Under the pieces are notes generated by a model. That model had not been told where the DNA came from and ran no database searches. It saw nothing but the letters and a program-made list of their open reading frames with translations. A program made the position numbers and the translations under genes. From an uncultured Oscillospiraceae bacterium (GTDB taxonomy: Bacteria; Bacillota; Clostridia; Oscillospirales; Ruminococcaceae), in assembly GCA_934446565.1 (NCBI GenBank), contig CAKSEO010000009.1, positions 1-64,000 of the forward strand: DNA of 64,000 nt. The letters are read 5' to 3'. Below, in pieces: positions 52,095 to 61,411 of this stretch. Numbering within the stretch: position 1 is the stretch's first letter; each line of letters starts with the position of its first letter.

Positions 52095-55000
52095 ATGTCA
52101 GCAAAGCTAAAGGAGCTTTTCGAGGGGCTGACTCTCCCGCAGTCCGTTGCGGAGGGCACTGTACTTAAAATAATACACAACCAGCAGACCAAGGATCTTC
52201 TCATAAATCTCGCAATGGACGAGCTCTGCCCGGCTGCGGAGCTGCTGACCGCAGAAAAGCAGCTTTCCTCAGCGACTGGCGGAGCTAAGATACAACTGTT
52301 CCCGAGCTACCACGAATCGCTCTACACAACGGACTACATCTATGAAATAATCGCCATTCTCAAGGACAGAAACGGTTCTGTAAACGGGTACCTTGACGGC
52401 GCAGAAATAACCGACGACGGCGAGACCTGCGAGATATCCCTCCATTCCGGCGGCAGGGATATCCTTATGAAAATGGGTATAGACACCGCGATACAGCGTA
52501 TGATAGCAGGATTTTTCAAGAAGCGTCTACAGGTCGTTTTTACAGGAAATTCTGAATTGAACATCGCAGAGTATCTTGAAAAGGAACAGAGCGCGCCTCT
52601 GCCTAAGATCACCCTCACTGACGCGCCTGCTCCGGTTCCGCAGGGAGAAAAGCGTTTCCAGGGCGGCGGAAAAGGCGGCGGCAGACGTGGCGCGGCTGTT
52701 CTCAAGGAACCCAAAGAGATAAAACTCCCGTTCGAGTCCGAAAACCTTGACAGCACCGCGACCCTTTTCTACGGAAAGGGCATAAGCGAAGCTCCGCTCA
52801 GAATGGCTGAACAGTTCGGCGAGGGCGACGAGGTAACGCTCTGGGGCGAGGTTTTCAAGACCGAGGACAAGACCTCCCGAGATGGGAACACCTTTATTTT
52901 CACGGCATATTTCTCTGATAAGACATCTTCTGAGATACTCAAGATAATCACCCCTGTCGAAAACGCTGACACGATAAAGAGCAACATAAAGCCCGGAAAA
53001 GCGATCATCGTCACCGGTAAGTTCGAGTTCGATACATTCGCAAAGTGCCTGAATATCCGTCCGTACTCCATCGCGTCAGTCAAGACCAAAAAGCGCAAGG
53101 ATAAGGCTGAGGAAAAACGAGTTGAGCTCCACCTGCATACCACCATGTCCGATATGGATGCGATCACACCAGCCGGCGACCTCGTAAAGCAGGCGTTCGC
53201 ATGGGGTCATAAGGCGATAGCCATTACCGACCACGGCAACGTACAGGCTTTCCCGGAAGCAATGAACACCGTAGAAAAGATACGCAAGGACGGCGGCGAG
53301 TTCAAGATAATCTACGGCATGGAGGCGTATTTTGTCAACGACTCTGACGCGCTCGTTTCCGGCTGCAACGAATGCCCGATAAACGGCGACGTTATCGTAT
53401 TCGATATAGAAACCACCGGATTAAGCCGCGACCTTGACAGAATAACCGAAATAGGCGCCGTAAAGCTCAACAACATGCAGGTCGTTGACCGCTTCCAGAC
53501 CTTTGTGAACCCCGAGCGTCCCATCCCCGCGAACATCACTGAACTCACCGGAATAACCGACGAGATGGTCGAGGACGCTCCTTCGGAGAAAGAAGCGCTT
53601 GAGAAGTTCATCGCATTCGCCGGAAAGGGCGTGCTTGTCGCGCATAACGCGGATTTCGATACCTCCTTTATAAAAATCGCCTGCGCACGTCAGGGGCTGA
53701 CCTATGATGTACGCTACGCTGATACGCTGAAACTGGCAAGGGCAGCGCTCCCGCACCTCAAGAATTTCAAGCTGGACACTGTCGCCAAGGAGTTCAAGCT
53801 CGGCGACTTCAACCATCACCGCGCCATCGACGACGCGGAGATGCTCTCCAAGATATTCATCTCGCTTGTGACCGTATCCTGCAAGGGACACCCCCTGGAG
53901 AAATTCGGCGACTTCAATTCCATACTCGGAAACGTTGACGTAAAGAAGCTCAACACCTATCACATGATAATCCTGGCGAAGAACCAGGCAGGCTTAAAGA
54001 ACCTCTACAAGCTCGTATCCTATTCCAACCTGAACTACTTCTACAGGAAGCCCCGCGTTCCGCTGTCCGAGCTGCAAAAGCACCGCGAGGGTCTGATAGT
54101 CGGAAGCGCCTGCGAGGCGGGCGAGCTGTTCCGCGCGATACTCGACGGAAAGAGCCAGGAGGAGATCGAGAAGATAGCGTCTGTTTACGACTACCTCGAG
54201 ATACAGCCCATCGCGAATAACGAGTTCCTCGTCCGTGAGGGCAGAGTCGCGGACGACGAGGGTCTGCGCCAGCTCAACATGCGTATCGTAAAGCTCGGAG
54301 AAAAGCTCGGCAAGCCGGTCGTAGCGACCTGCGACGTCCACTTCATGAACAAGGAGGACGGGATATTCCGTAAGATACTCCAGGCTGGTCAGGGCTTCAA
54401 GGACGCCGATAATCAGGCTCCGCTGTACCTGCGCACCACCGACGAGATGCTTGAGGAATTCAGCTACCTCGGCGCGGAAAAGGCAAAGGAAGTCGTAATA
54501 ACCAACCCGAACGCCATCGCCGACATGGTGGACGATATCCGCCCTATCCCCAAGGGAACTTACACGCCGTCCATCGAGGGAGCGGAGCAGGAGCTCCAGG
54601 ATCTCTGCTGGACAAGGGCGATGAACTGGTACGGCTACGAGGGGAAAATACCCGAAATAGTTACAAAGCGCCTGCAAAAGGAGCTTGACGCCATCATCAA
54701 GTACGGATTCTCCGTGCTCTACATGATCGCGCAGAAGCTGGTAAAATACTCCGAGGACAACGGATATCTGGTAGGCTCCAGAGGTTCGGTCGGTTCGTCG
54801 TTCGTTGCGATAATGTCCGGTATTTCCGAGGTAAACCCCCTCGCGCCGCATTACCGCTGCCCGAAGTGCCGCTATAACGAGTTCGTGACCGACGGTTCGG
54901 TAGGCTCCGGTTTCGACCTCCCGCAGAAAAACTGCCCGAACTGCGGCATTGATATGATTCGTGACGGCCACGATATCCCGTTCGAAACGTTCCTGGGATT

Positions 55001-56450
55001 CAAGGGAGATAAGGCGCCTGATATCGACCTTAACTTCTCCGGCGAGGTACAGGGCAAGGTCCACCGCTACACTGAAGAACTGTTTGGTAAGGATCACGTG
55101 TTCAAGGCGGGTACTATCTCCGCAGTCCAGGACAAGACCGCATACGGATTCGTTAAGAAGTACTGCGAAGAGCGCGGAATAGAGTTCAATAATGCCGAGA
55201 TGGAGCGCCTTTCCATAGGCTGCACCGGAGTAAAGCGCACCACGTCGCAGCACCCGGGCGGAATGGTCGTTGTGCCGAATGATTACGAGGTCTACGACTT
55301 CACTCCGGTTCAGCACCCCGCCGACAAGACCGACAGCGACATGATAACCACCCACTTCGACTTCCATGCGCTGCACGATACTATATTAAAGCTTGACGAG
55401 CTGGGACACGATGTCCCGACCCTGTACAAGCACCTCGAGGACATGACCGGAATGAAGATAGCAGACGTATCCACCACAGACCGCGCTATCTACGACCTGT
55501 TCGTATCCACCGAACCGCTAGGCGTAACTCCGGAGGACATTTTCGCACCCTGCGGCACCTACGGTATACCGGAGTTCGGCACGCCGTTCGCAATGCAGAT
55601 GCTTCAGGACGCGAGACCGAAGAACTTCTCCGACCTGCTCCAGATTTCGGGTCTGTCGCATGGTACGGACGTATGGCTCGGCAACGCGCAGGACCTCATC
55701 AAGAACGGGACCTGTACGATTTCCGAGGTCATCGGTACGCGTGACAACATCATGGTTTACCTGCTCCACAAGGGCGTTGAGCCGAGCCTTGCGTTCAAAA
55801 TCATGGAGATAACCCGAAAGGGCAACGCGACAAAGCTGTTTGACGACACGATCTACCAGGCGTTCAAGGACAACAACGTCCCCGACTGGTACGTCGAGAG
55901 CTGTAAGAAGATAAAGTACATGTTCCCGAAAGCGCACGCGGCCGCGTATGTTACCTCGGCGGTAAAGCTCTGCTGGTTCAAGATAAACAGACCCTGCGAG
56001 TTCTACGCGGCAACGCTGACGAAGCACACTGAAAACATCGAGCTTGACGTTGTCCTGCGCGGTAAGGAAGCCGTAAAGAACCGTATCCGCGAACTCCAGG
56101 CAATGCCGAACATCGGCGTAAAGGAAAAGGGAACGCTTGACGCGCTGCTGCTCGTCAACGAGATGATGTGCCGCGGTATCGGCGTGCTGCCGGTGGACGC
56201 AAAGCTCTCCGGAGCGGCTACCTACCACATCGAAGACGGCAAGCTGCGCATGCCGTATCTGTCAATTGCGGGATGCGGCTCCAACGCGGCGTTCAAGCTA
56301 AAGGAGGTCGTTGACGCAGGGAACTACATGTGTATCGACGATATCCAGCAGCAGAGCGGTCTGAACAGCACGGTCATCGACAAGATGAAAGAGATGGGCG
56401 TGTTCGGGGATATTCCGAATTCTGCTCAGATGTCCTTGTTTGATATGTGA
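52095..56450 (+). CDS. polC: DNA polymerase III alpha subunit, PolC type
   Basis: A 1451-residue Gram-positive replicative polymerase. Order: N-terminal region (about 1-220), OB-fold (about 230-335), PHP domain starting VELHLHTTMSDMDAITPAGD (about 350), a 3'-5' exonuclease inserted in PHP (DVIVFDIETTGLSRDLDRIT, about 432, with HNADFDTSFIK and HHRAIDDAEML), then the polymerase: GSRGSVGSSFVAIMSG (about 895), the zinc-binding CPKCRYNEF...KNCPNCG (about 920-955) and catalytic DIDLNF (about 980). Complete length for PolC (about 1430-1460 aa). It starts 18 nt after ispG. Confidence 0.97.
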   Translation: MSAKLKELFEGLTLPQSVAEGTVLKIIHNQQTKDLLINLAMDELCPAAELLTAEKQLSSATGGAKIQLFPSYHESLYTTDYIYEIIAILKDRNGSVNGYLDGAEITDDGETCEISLHSGGRDILMKMGIDTAIQRMIAGFFKKRLQVVFTGNSELNIAEYLEKEQSAPLPKITLTDAPAPVPQGEKRFQGGGKGGGRRGAAVLKEPKEIKLPFESENLDSTATLFYGKGISEAPLRMAEQFGEGDEVTLWGEVFKTEDKTSRDGNTFIFTAYFSDKTSSEILKIITPVENADTIKSNIKPGKAIIVTGKFEFDTFAKCLNIRPYSIASVKTKKRKDKAEEKRVELHLHTTMSDMDAITPAGDLVKQAFAWGHKAIAITDHGNVQAFPEAMNTVEKIRKDGGEFKIIYGMEAYFVNDSDALVSGCNECPINGDVIVFDIETTGLSRDLDRITEIGAVKLNNMQVVDRFQTFVNPERPIPANITELTGITDEMVEDAPSEKEALEKFIAFAGKGVLVAHNADFDTSFIKIACARQGLTYDVRYADTLKLARAALPHLKNFKLDTVAKEFKLGDFNHHRAIDDAEMLSKIFISLVTVSCKGHPLEKFGDFNSILGNVDVKKLNTYHMIILAKNQAGLKNLYKLVSYSNLNYFYRKPRVPLSELQKHREGLIVGSACEAGELFRAILDGKSQEEIEKIASVYDYLEIQPIANNEFLVREGRVADDEGLRQLNMRIVKLGEKLGKPVVATCDVHFMNKEDGIFRKILQAGQGFKDADNQAPLYLRTTDEMLEEFSYLGAEKAKEVVITNPNAIADMVDDIRPIPKGTYTPSIEGAEQELQDLCWTRAMNWYGYEGKIPEIVTKRLQKELDAIIKYGFSVLYMIAQKLVKYSEDNGYLVGSRGSVGSSFVAIMSGISEVNPLAPHYRCPKCRYNEFVTDGSVGSGFDLPQKNCPNCGIDMIRDGHDIPFETFLGFKGDKAPDIDLNFSGEVQGKVHRYTEELFGKDHVFKAGTISAVQDKTAYGFVKKYCEERGIEFNNAEMERLSIGCTGVKRTTSQHPGGMVVVPNDYEVYDFTPVQHPADKTDSDMITTHFDFHALHDTILKLDELGHDVPTLYKHLEDMTGMKIADVSTTDRAIYDLFVSTEPLGVTPEDIFAPCGTYGIPEFGTPFAMQMLQDARPKNFSDLLQISGLSHGTDVWLGNAQDLIKNGTCTISEVIGTRDNIMVYLLHKGVEPSLAFKIMEITRKGNATKLFDDTIYQAFKDNNVPDWYVESCKKIKYMFPKAHAAAYVTSAVKLCWFKINRPCEFYAATLTKHTENIELDVVLRGKEAVKNRIRELQAMPNIGVKEKGTLDALLLVNEMMCRGIGVLPVDAKLSGAATYHIEDGKLRMPYLSIAGCGSNAAFKLKEVVDAGNYMCIDDIQQQSGLNSTVIDKMKEMGVFGDIPNSAQMSLFDM

Positions 56451-56457
56451 TTTATAC

Positions 56458-56522
56458 AGCGGAGTTGTTGAGCCGATTTATGCAAATTGCCAAAAAATCT
56501 GCATGTTCTTGACAACTCCGCT
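56458..56522 (+). repeat. 11-bp inverted repeat between polC and hisZ
   Basis: AGCGGAGTTGT (56458-56468) and ACAACTCCGCT (56512-56522) are perfect inverted repeats 43 nt apart; the right arm overlaps the hisZ -35 region. CTCCGCTTTA (56516-56525) is also complementary to TAAAGCGGAG (56577-56586), the hisZ ribosome-binding region. In a read-through polC transcript this could block hisZ translation; that is inference. Confidence 0.5.
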
Positions 56523-56537
56523 TTAATGCGTTATAAT
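56509..56537 (+). promoter_or_regulatory. Promoter of the his operon
   Basis: TTGACA (56509-56514) and TATAAT (56532-56537) with 17 nt between. The 53-nt leader holds a small hairpin (AGTAA...TTACT around CGTG-ATAG-CACG, 56543-56572). Confidence 0.78.
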
Positions 56538-56596
56538 ATTAGAGTAATATGATAGCGTGATAGCACGTTACTACACTAAAGCGGAGGAAATTCAAA

Positions 56597-57793
56597 GTGA
56601 AAAGATACGACCTTCTCACCCCGGAGGGCACCCGGGACCAGCTTTTCGACGAGTGCATAGCCAAGCGCACTATCCAGGAGAAGCTCAGAAAAATATTTAC
56701 AGCATATGGTTATTCCGAGGTGATAACCCCGGGTCTGGAGTTCTACGAGGTGTTTAACGGCAAGGTGCATTATTTCCCGTCTGAAACGATGTACAAGCTG
56801 GTGGACGGCAAGAACCGCCTGATGGTGCTCCGTCCGGATAACACCATGCCGATAGCAAGACTGGCGGCGACCAGACTCCGCGCGGAAAAGCTCCCGCTGA
56901 AGCTCTACTGCAACCAGAGCATATTCATGGTGAACCCCAAGAACAGCGGCAGAGACGACGAGTTCACCCAGGTGGATATTGAGATACTCGGCGGAGAGAG
57001 CAAGGCTGCTGACTACGAAGCGCTTTCGCTTGCGGCGCAGGCGCTGTTCGCAGTTGACGAGGATTTCCGACTTGAGATAGGCGAGAGCGGCATTTTCCGT
57101 ACTGTTGTAGAAGACCTGAACCTCCCCGAGGAAAAGGCAGAACTTATCCACACTCTCATCGAAAACAAGAATTATCCTGCGCTCAACGAAGCACTTGAGG
57201 GTATATCATGCAGCGCTGCGGAAGCCGTAAAGGCTCTGCCGTCGCTGTTCGGAGAAGCCGAGGTATTCGAAGCTGCCGAAAAATATATGTACAGCAAGGA
57301 ACTGCGCACAAAGCTGAACACCCTGCGAGAAACCTTTGACGCGCTGTGCTCCATGGGATACTCCGGCAAGATAAAGGTCGACCTAGGGCTTGCACATAAG
57401 AAGGACTACTACACGGGCATTCTGTTCCGCGGATATGTCGAGGGCTACGGGCTTCCGGTGCTCTCCGGCGGCAGATACGACACGCTGCTCGGCGATTTCG
57501 GCAGGAACTCCACTGCGGTCGGTTTTGCGGTGAACGTTGAAGCAGCGGCTAAGGTGCTTCTCAAGAGCGTGCAGGAGCCGCTCACCAAGCCGGTGGACGT
57601 TCTGGTATTCAGCATGAGCGGCTGCGAAACGCTGGGACTTGCTCACTGTGCAAAGCTCATCGGCGAGGGGCTGACGGTGTTCAATTCCCTCAGCGCTACC
57701 GAGGAAGAAGCCGCAGAGTATGCAAAACAGCACGGCATACGCCGCATGGATATTGTCGGAGCAAATTCGGCAGTTACCGTTAAGGAGGTCTGA
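56597..57793 (+). CDS. hisZ: ATP phosphoribosyltransferase regulatory subunit
   Basis: A 398-residue HisRS-like protein without the tRNA-binding function, needed by short-form HisG. RYDLLTPEGTRDQLFDECIA at the start and the class II synthetase motif 2 (LMVLRPDNTMPIARLAATRL, about residue 75) are present. LGLAHKKDYYTGILFRGYVE and PVLSGGRYDTLLGDFG resemble HisS motifs but the C-terminal anticodon domain is short. GTG start with GGAGGAAA upstream. It is the first gene of the his operon and abuts hisG. Confidence 0.94.
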   Translation: MKRYDLLTPEGTRDQLFDECIAKRTIQEKLRKIFTAYGYSEVITPGLEFYEVFNGKVHYFPSETMYKLVDGKNRLMVLRPDNTMPIARLAATRLRAEKLPLKLYCNQSIFMVNPKNSGRDDEFTQVDIEILGGESKAADYEALSLAAQALFAVDEDFRLEIGESGIFRTVVEDLNLPEEKAELIHTLIENKNYPALNEALEGISCSAAEAVKALPSLFGEAEVFEAAEKYMYSKELRTKLNTLRETFDALCSMGYSGKIKVDLGLAHKKDYYTGILFRGYVEGYGLPVLSGGRYDTLLGDFGRNSTAVGFAVNVEAAAKVLLKSVQEPLTKPVDVLVFSMSGCETLGLAHCAKLIGEGLTVFNSLSATEEEAAEYAKQHGIRRMDIVGANSAVTVKEV

Positions 57794-57796
57794 ATC

Positions 57797-58429
57797 ATGA
57801 AGAATAAGACCATCAGAATCGCCCTAACCAAGGGAAGACTCGAAAACAAGACAGTTGACCTGCTCGACAAGATAGGCTACGATGTATCGGAGCTGCGCGA
57901 CAAGGGCAGACGACTTATCCTCAACATTCCCGGCGAGAACATCGAAGTCGTTCTGGCAAAGGCAGCGGACGTAATTACTTATGTTGAGCACGGCGTGTGC
58001 GATATCGGCGTAGTCGGCAAGGACACAATAATGGAGCATGGCGGCAAGTTCTTTGAAATAAGCGACCTCGGCTTCGGCAGGTGTAAATTCGCGCTCGCCG
58101 GCAAGAAGGGCAATAACTTCTACGAGGGCTATGGAATCAAGACCATCGCGACGAAATACCCGGAGGTCACCCGTGCATTCTTTGAAAACAAGGGCATGGA
58201 TATAGACATCGTGAAGATAGAGGGCTCTGTTGAGCTGGCTCCGCTTGTAGGGCTTGCGGACGCTATCGTTGATATCGTCGAAACCGGGACCACGCTCAAG
58301 GAAAACGGGCTGGAAGTCTGGGAGGATGTTGCTCCCATTTCGGCACGTCTTATAGTCAACACAGTAAGCATGAAACTGAAGCAGCAGCGTATCGCTGAGA
58401 TAGTTAAGCAGATAGAGGAGAATTTATAA
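57797..58429 (+). CDS. hisG: ATP phosphoribosyltransferase, short form
   Basis: A 210-residue HisG lacking the C-terminal regulatory domain of the 290-300-residue form, hence the HisZ partner upstream. IALTKGRLENKTVDLLDKIG opens it; AADVITYVEHGVCDIGVVGK and ADAIVDIVETGTTLKENGLE (PRPP loop) are the active-site segments. First step of histidine synthesis. Its stop overlaps the hisD start by one base (TAATG). Confidence 0.96.
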   Translation: MKNKTIRIALTKGRLENKTVDLLDKIGYDVSELRDKGRRLILNIPGENIEVVLAKAADVITYVEHGVCDIGVVGKDTIMEHGGKFFEISDLGFGRCKFALAGKKGNNFYEGYGIKTIATKYPEVTRAFFENKGMDIDIVKIEGSVELAPLVGLADAIVDIVETGTTLKENGLEVWEDVAPISARLIVNTVSMKLKQQRIAEIVKQIEENL

Positions 58430-59724
58430 TGATAAGGATAATCAAGGCAGACGGCGAGGAAAAGCAGTTCCTCGCAGAGGTCGAGAAGCGCGCAGGGCAG
58501 GTAAATGCGGACGTTGAAAAGACTGTCCGCGCCATCCTGGCAGACGTAAAGGAAAACGGCGACGTAGCCGTAAAGAGCTACACCGCAAAGTTCGACTGCC
58601 CCAACGCGCAGTACTACAGAGTACCCGACGAGGCTATCCAGGACGCGCTCACCGAGGCGAACGAGAACAGCCCGGAGTTCGTCAACGCAATGCTGAACGC
58701 CGTTGAGAACATCACCGCATTCCACAACAGACAGAAGCGCGAAGGCTTCTGCGTGACCGAGGAAAACGGCGTTATCATGGGTCAGCGCGTGAGAGGACTG
58801 GACCGCGTAGGTCTGTACGTACCCGGCGGCACCGCTGCGTATCCCTCCTCCGTTCTGATGAACGCCATCCCGGCTAAAATCGCAGGCGTTAAGGAGATAA
58901 TCATGGTAACTCCTCCGCTCAAGGATGGCACGGCCAACAAGGATATCCTGGTAGCTGCTGCGCTCTGCGGAGTTGACAAGATCTACCTCGCAGGCGGCGC
59001 ACAGGCAGTAGCGGCTCTCGCATACGGCACCGAGGAGATACCGCGGGTTTCCAAGATAGTAGGCCCTGGCAACATCTTTGTTGCTACGGCGAAGAAGCTA
59101 CTCTACGGAACTGTTGACATCGACATGTTCGCAGGTCCCAGCGAAATACTCGTATTCGCGGACGAGACCGCAAATCCGGTCTACCTCGCCGCTGACCTTA
59201 TGTCCCAGGCTGAGCACGACAAGCTTGCAAGCGCTATCATGATAACCACCAGCATGGATATCGCAGTACGCACCCAGGCAGAGATAGAGCGCCAGTCCGC
59301 ATACCTGTCCAGAAAGGACATCATCGACTACTCCATGACGAACTACGGCGCTATCATCGTCAGCGAGGACAAGGATTACGCCATTGAGCTTGCAAACAAG
59401 CTTGCTCCGGAGCATATGGAAGTCGTTGCGGAGAACCCCACCGAGTACATCGGCAAGATAGACAACGTAGGTTCGCTGTTCCTCGGTCAGTATTCGCCCG
59501 AGCCCCTCGGCGACTACTACGCAGGTCCGAACCACGTACTTCCCACCAGCGGGACCGCGCGTTTCTTCTCCCCGCTCGGCGTAGACAGCTTCGTAAAGCG
59601 CTCCAGCTACATCTGCTACACCAAGGACGCGCTGCTTGACGCCGCGGACGACATTATCCTCATCGCAGAGCGTGAGAAGCTCACCGCGCACGCAAATTCC
59701 ATCAAGGTCCGCAAGGAAAACTGA
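58429..59724 (+). CDS. hisD: Histidinol dehydrogenase
   Basis: A 431-residue zinc enzyme for the last two steps of histidine synthesis. GLDRVGLYVPGGTAAYPSSV, KIVGPGNIFVATAKKLLYGT, DIDMFAGPSEILVFADET and MSQAEHDKLASAIM carry the NAD and metal contacts (Gln and His in SQAEHD). HVLPTSGTARFFSPLGVDSF is the C-terminal signature. It overlaps hisG by one base and precedes hisB by 12 nt. Confidence 0.97.
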   Translation: MIRIIKADGEEKQFLAEVEKRAGQVNADVEKTVRAILADVKENGDVAVKSYTAKFDCPNAQYYRVPDEAIQDALTEANENSPEFVNAMLNAVENITAFHNRQKREGFCVTEENGVIMGQRVRGLDRVGLYVPGGTAAYPSSVLMNAIPAKIAGVKEIIMVTPPLKDGTANKDILVAAALCGVDKIYLAGGAQAVAALAYGTEEIPRVSKIVGPGNIFVATAKKLLYGTVDIDMFAGPSEILVFADETANPVYLAADLMSQAEHDKLASAIMITTSMDIAVRTQAEIERQSAYLSRKDIIDYSMTNYGAIIVSEDKDYAIELANKLAPEHMEVVAENPTEYIGKIDNVGSLFLGQYSPEPLGDYYAGPNHVLPTSGTARFFSPLGVDSFVKRSSYICYTKDALLDAADDIILIAEREKLTAHANSIKVRKEN

Positions 59725-59736
59725 CGGGAGAACGAT

Positions 59737-60321
59737 ATGAACAGGACCGCAGAAATAACCAGAAAAACCAAAGAGACTGACATCGCCGTAAAGCTCGACC
59801 TTGACAAAAGCGGAGAAGTCAGCATTAACACCGGGATAGGCTTCCTCGACCATATGCTGACCGCGCTGGCGGTACACGGCGGGTTCTCCCTTTCCGTAAA
59901 GTGCGACGGCGACTTGTATGTTGACGGCCATCACACCACCGAGGATATCGGGATAGTCCTGGGCATGGCGTTCAGGGAAGCCCTGGGCGACAAGTCCGGG
60001 ATCATGCGCTACGGCAGCGCGTTCATTCCGATGGATGAATCGCTAGCGTTCTGCTCGCTGGACATCAGCGCAAGACCGTTCCTTGTGTTCAACGCACAGT
60101 TCACTAACGAGAGGGTAGGGGAGTTCGATACCTGCCTGACCGAGGAGTTCATGCGCTCCTTCGCGTTCAATGCGGGGATAACCCTGCACCTTCGCGTAGA
60201 GTATGGCAGCAACGATCATCACAAGATAGAAGCTCTGTTCAAGGCGCTCGCGTACGCCCTCAAGTCGGCGGTAAAGCGCAACACCGACGGCTCCGTTGTA
60301 TCCACCAAGGGAGTTCTGTAA
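59737..60321 (+). CDS. hisB: Imidazoleglycerol-phosphate dehydratase
   Basis: A 194-residue monofunctional IGPD. Manganese-binding motifs GFLDHMLTALAVHGGF and DGHHTTEDIGIVLG, and the second set SNDHHKIEALFKALAYALK, are intact. RKTKETDIAVKLDLDKSGE begins the fold. The HisB phosphatase domain of enterobacteria is absent. The last base overlaps the start of the Nudix gene. Confidence 0.97.
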   Translation: MNRTAEITRKTKETDIAVKLDLDKSGEVSINTGIGFLDHMLTALAVHGGFSLSVKCDGDLYVDGHHTTEDIGIVLGMAFREALGDKSGIMRYGSAFIPMDESLAFCSLDISARPFLVFNAQFTNERVGEFDTCLTEEFMRSFAFNAGITLHLRVEYGSNDHHKIEALFKALAYALKSAVKRNTDGSVVSTKGVL

Positions 60322-60755
60322 TGCAGGGTTACAATCTCATCGTGGTTTTCTCGCCGGACAGAGAGAAAATGCTCATGTGCCGCCGGATAAAGGAACCCTA
60401 CAAGGGTCTGATAAACTTTGTCGGCGGCAAGATAGAGCCTGGCGAGAGCGGCGAGCACGCCGCATACCGCGAGCTATCCGAGGAAACGGGGATATCTGAA
60501 CGGGATATAAAACTTATCCACCTGATGGATTTCAGCTATCCGCTCGACCCATGTTATGTGGAGGTCTACGCGGGTCAGCTGATTCGTGAAGTCGCAGTGA
60601 ATGGCGACGAGAATCCGTTGTTCTGGAGCGGGCTGGACTGCGACTTCTTCGACATGAAGCAGTACGCCGGTGAAGGTAACATCGGACATATCATGGAACA
60701 TGTAAAGCTGAATTCCGCCAGGATATTCCTGAATACGAAAGGAACTACACTATGA
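60321..60755 (+). CDS. Nudix hydrolase inside the his operon
   Basis: A 144-residue Nudix protein. The box GGKIEPGESGEHAAYRELSE-ETG (about residues 36-58) fits the pattern. The start YNLIVVFSPDREKMLMCRRI resembles nucleoside-triphosphate pyrophosphatases. It overlaps hisB by one base and hisH by 4 nt (ATGA), so it is fully coupled to histidine synthesis. It might remove by-products or damaged nucleotides, or take over the phosphoribosyl-ATP diphosphatase step; the latter depends on whether hisE follows hisI beyond the window. Confidence 0.85.
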   Translation: MQGYNLIVVFSPDREKMLMCRRIKEPYKGLINFVGGKIEPGESGEHAAYRELSEETGISERDIKLIHLMDFSYPLDPCYVEVYAGQLIREVAVNGDENPLFWSGLDCDFFDMKQYAGEGNIGHIMEHVKLNSARIFLNTKGTTL

Positions 60756-61351
60756 TCGCGATAATTGATTACGGCGCTGGAAACCTGTTCAGCGTGAAGA
60801 ACGCGCTTGACTTCCTCAAGCTGGAAAACAAGATAACCAACAGCGCCGACGACTTAAGGACAGCCGACCGCCTGATTCTTCCCGGCGTGGGAGCATTCCC
60901 GGACGCGATGAGAATGCTCGGTGAAACCGGGCTCATCAGCGTTATCAGGGAGGAAGTGCAGAAAAAGCCGCTGCTCGGAATCTGCCTCGGAATGCAGATG
61001 CTGTTCGAGAAGGGCTACGAGTTCGGCGAAACAGACGGGCTGGGACTTATCCCCGGCAGCGTAAGGCTCATGCAGCCGGCAGGAGACCTTCCCGTACCGC
61101 ACATCGGCTGGAATTCACTTGAGAAGAACGTTCCGTGCAAGCTGCTCGGCAGGTGCGCGGACGGCGAGTATGTTTACTTTGTGCACAGCTACGCGGCGGA
61201 TTGCGACAGCAAATACATCGCGGCGTGGTGCGATTACGGAATGAAAGTTCCGGCGCTCGTTTTCAGCGGCAATGTCTACGGCGCGCAGTTCCACCCGGAG
61301 AAAAGCGGCGAAACCGGACTGAATATTTTACGCTGTTTTGCTGAATTATAG
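60752..61351 (+). CDS. hisH: Imidazole glycerol phosphate synthase, glutaminase subunit
   Basis: A 199-residue class I amidotransferase. IAIIDYGAGNLFSVKNAL opens it; the nucleophile Cys is in LLGICLGMQMLFEKG (about residue 78); the His-Glu pair is in AQFHPEKSGETGL near the C-terminus. It supplies ammonia to HisF. It starts inside the end of the Nudix gene. A short hairpin, TGCGTAAA / TTTACGCA (61360-61383), separates it from hisA. Confidence 0.97.
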   Translation: MIAIIDYGAGNLFSVKNALDFLKLENKITNSADDLRTADRLILPGVGAFPDAMRMLGETGLISVIREEVQKKPLLGICLGMQMLFEKGYEFGETDGLGLIPGSVRLMQPAGDLPVPHIGWNSLEKNVPCKLLGRCADGEYVYFVHSYAADCDSKYIAAWCDYGMKVPALVFSGNVYGAQFHPEKSGETGLNILRCFAEL

Positions 61352-61359
61352 TATACTAT

Positions 61360-61383
61360 TGCGTAAAAGTTTTGCTTTACGCA
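61360..61383 (+). other. Hairpin between hisH and hisA
   Basis: TGCGTAAA (61360-61367) and TTTACGCA (61376-61383) make an 8-bp stem with an 8-nt loop and no T-tract, so it is probably an mRNA-stability or translation-setting element rather than a terminator. Confidence 0.5.
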
Positions 61384-61411
61384 GTACATCTTCATATAAG
61401 GAGAAAAATGG

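Noticed and set aside
53994..55376. 460-codon minus-strand frame inside polC
   Set aside because: Antisense to the polymerase core of PolC; no independent signal.
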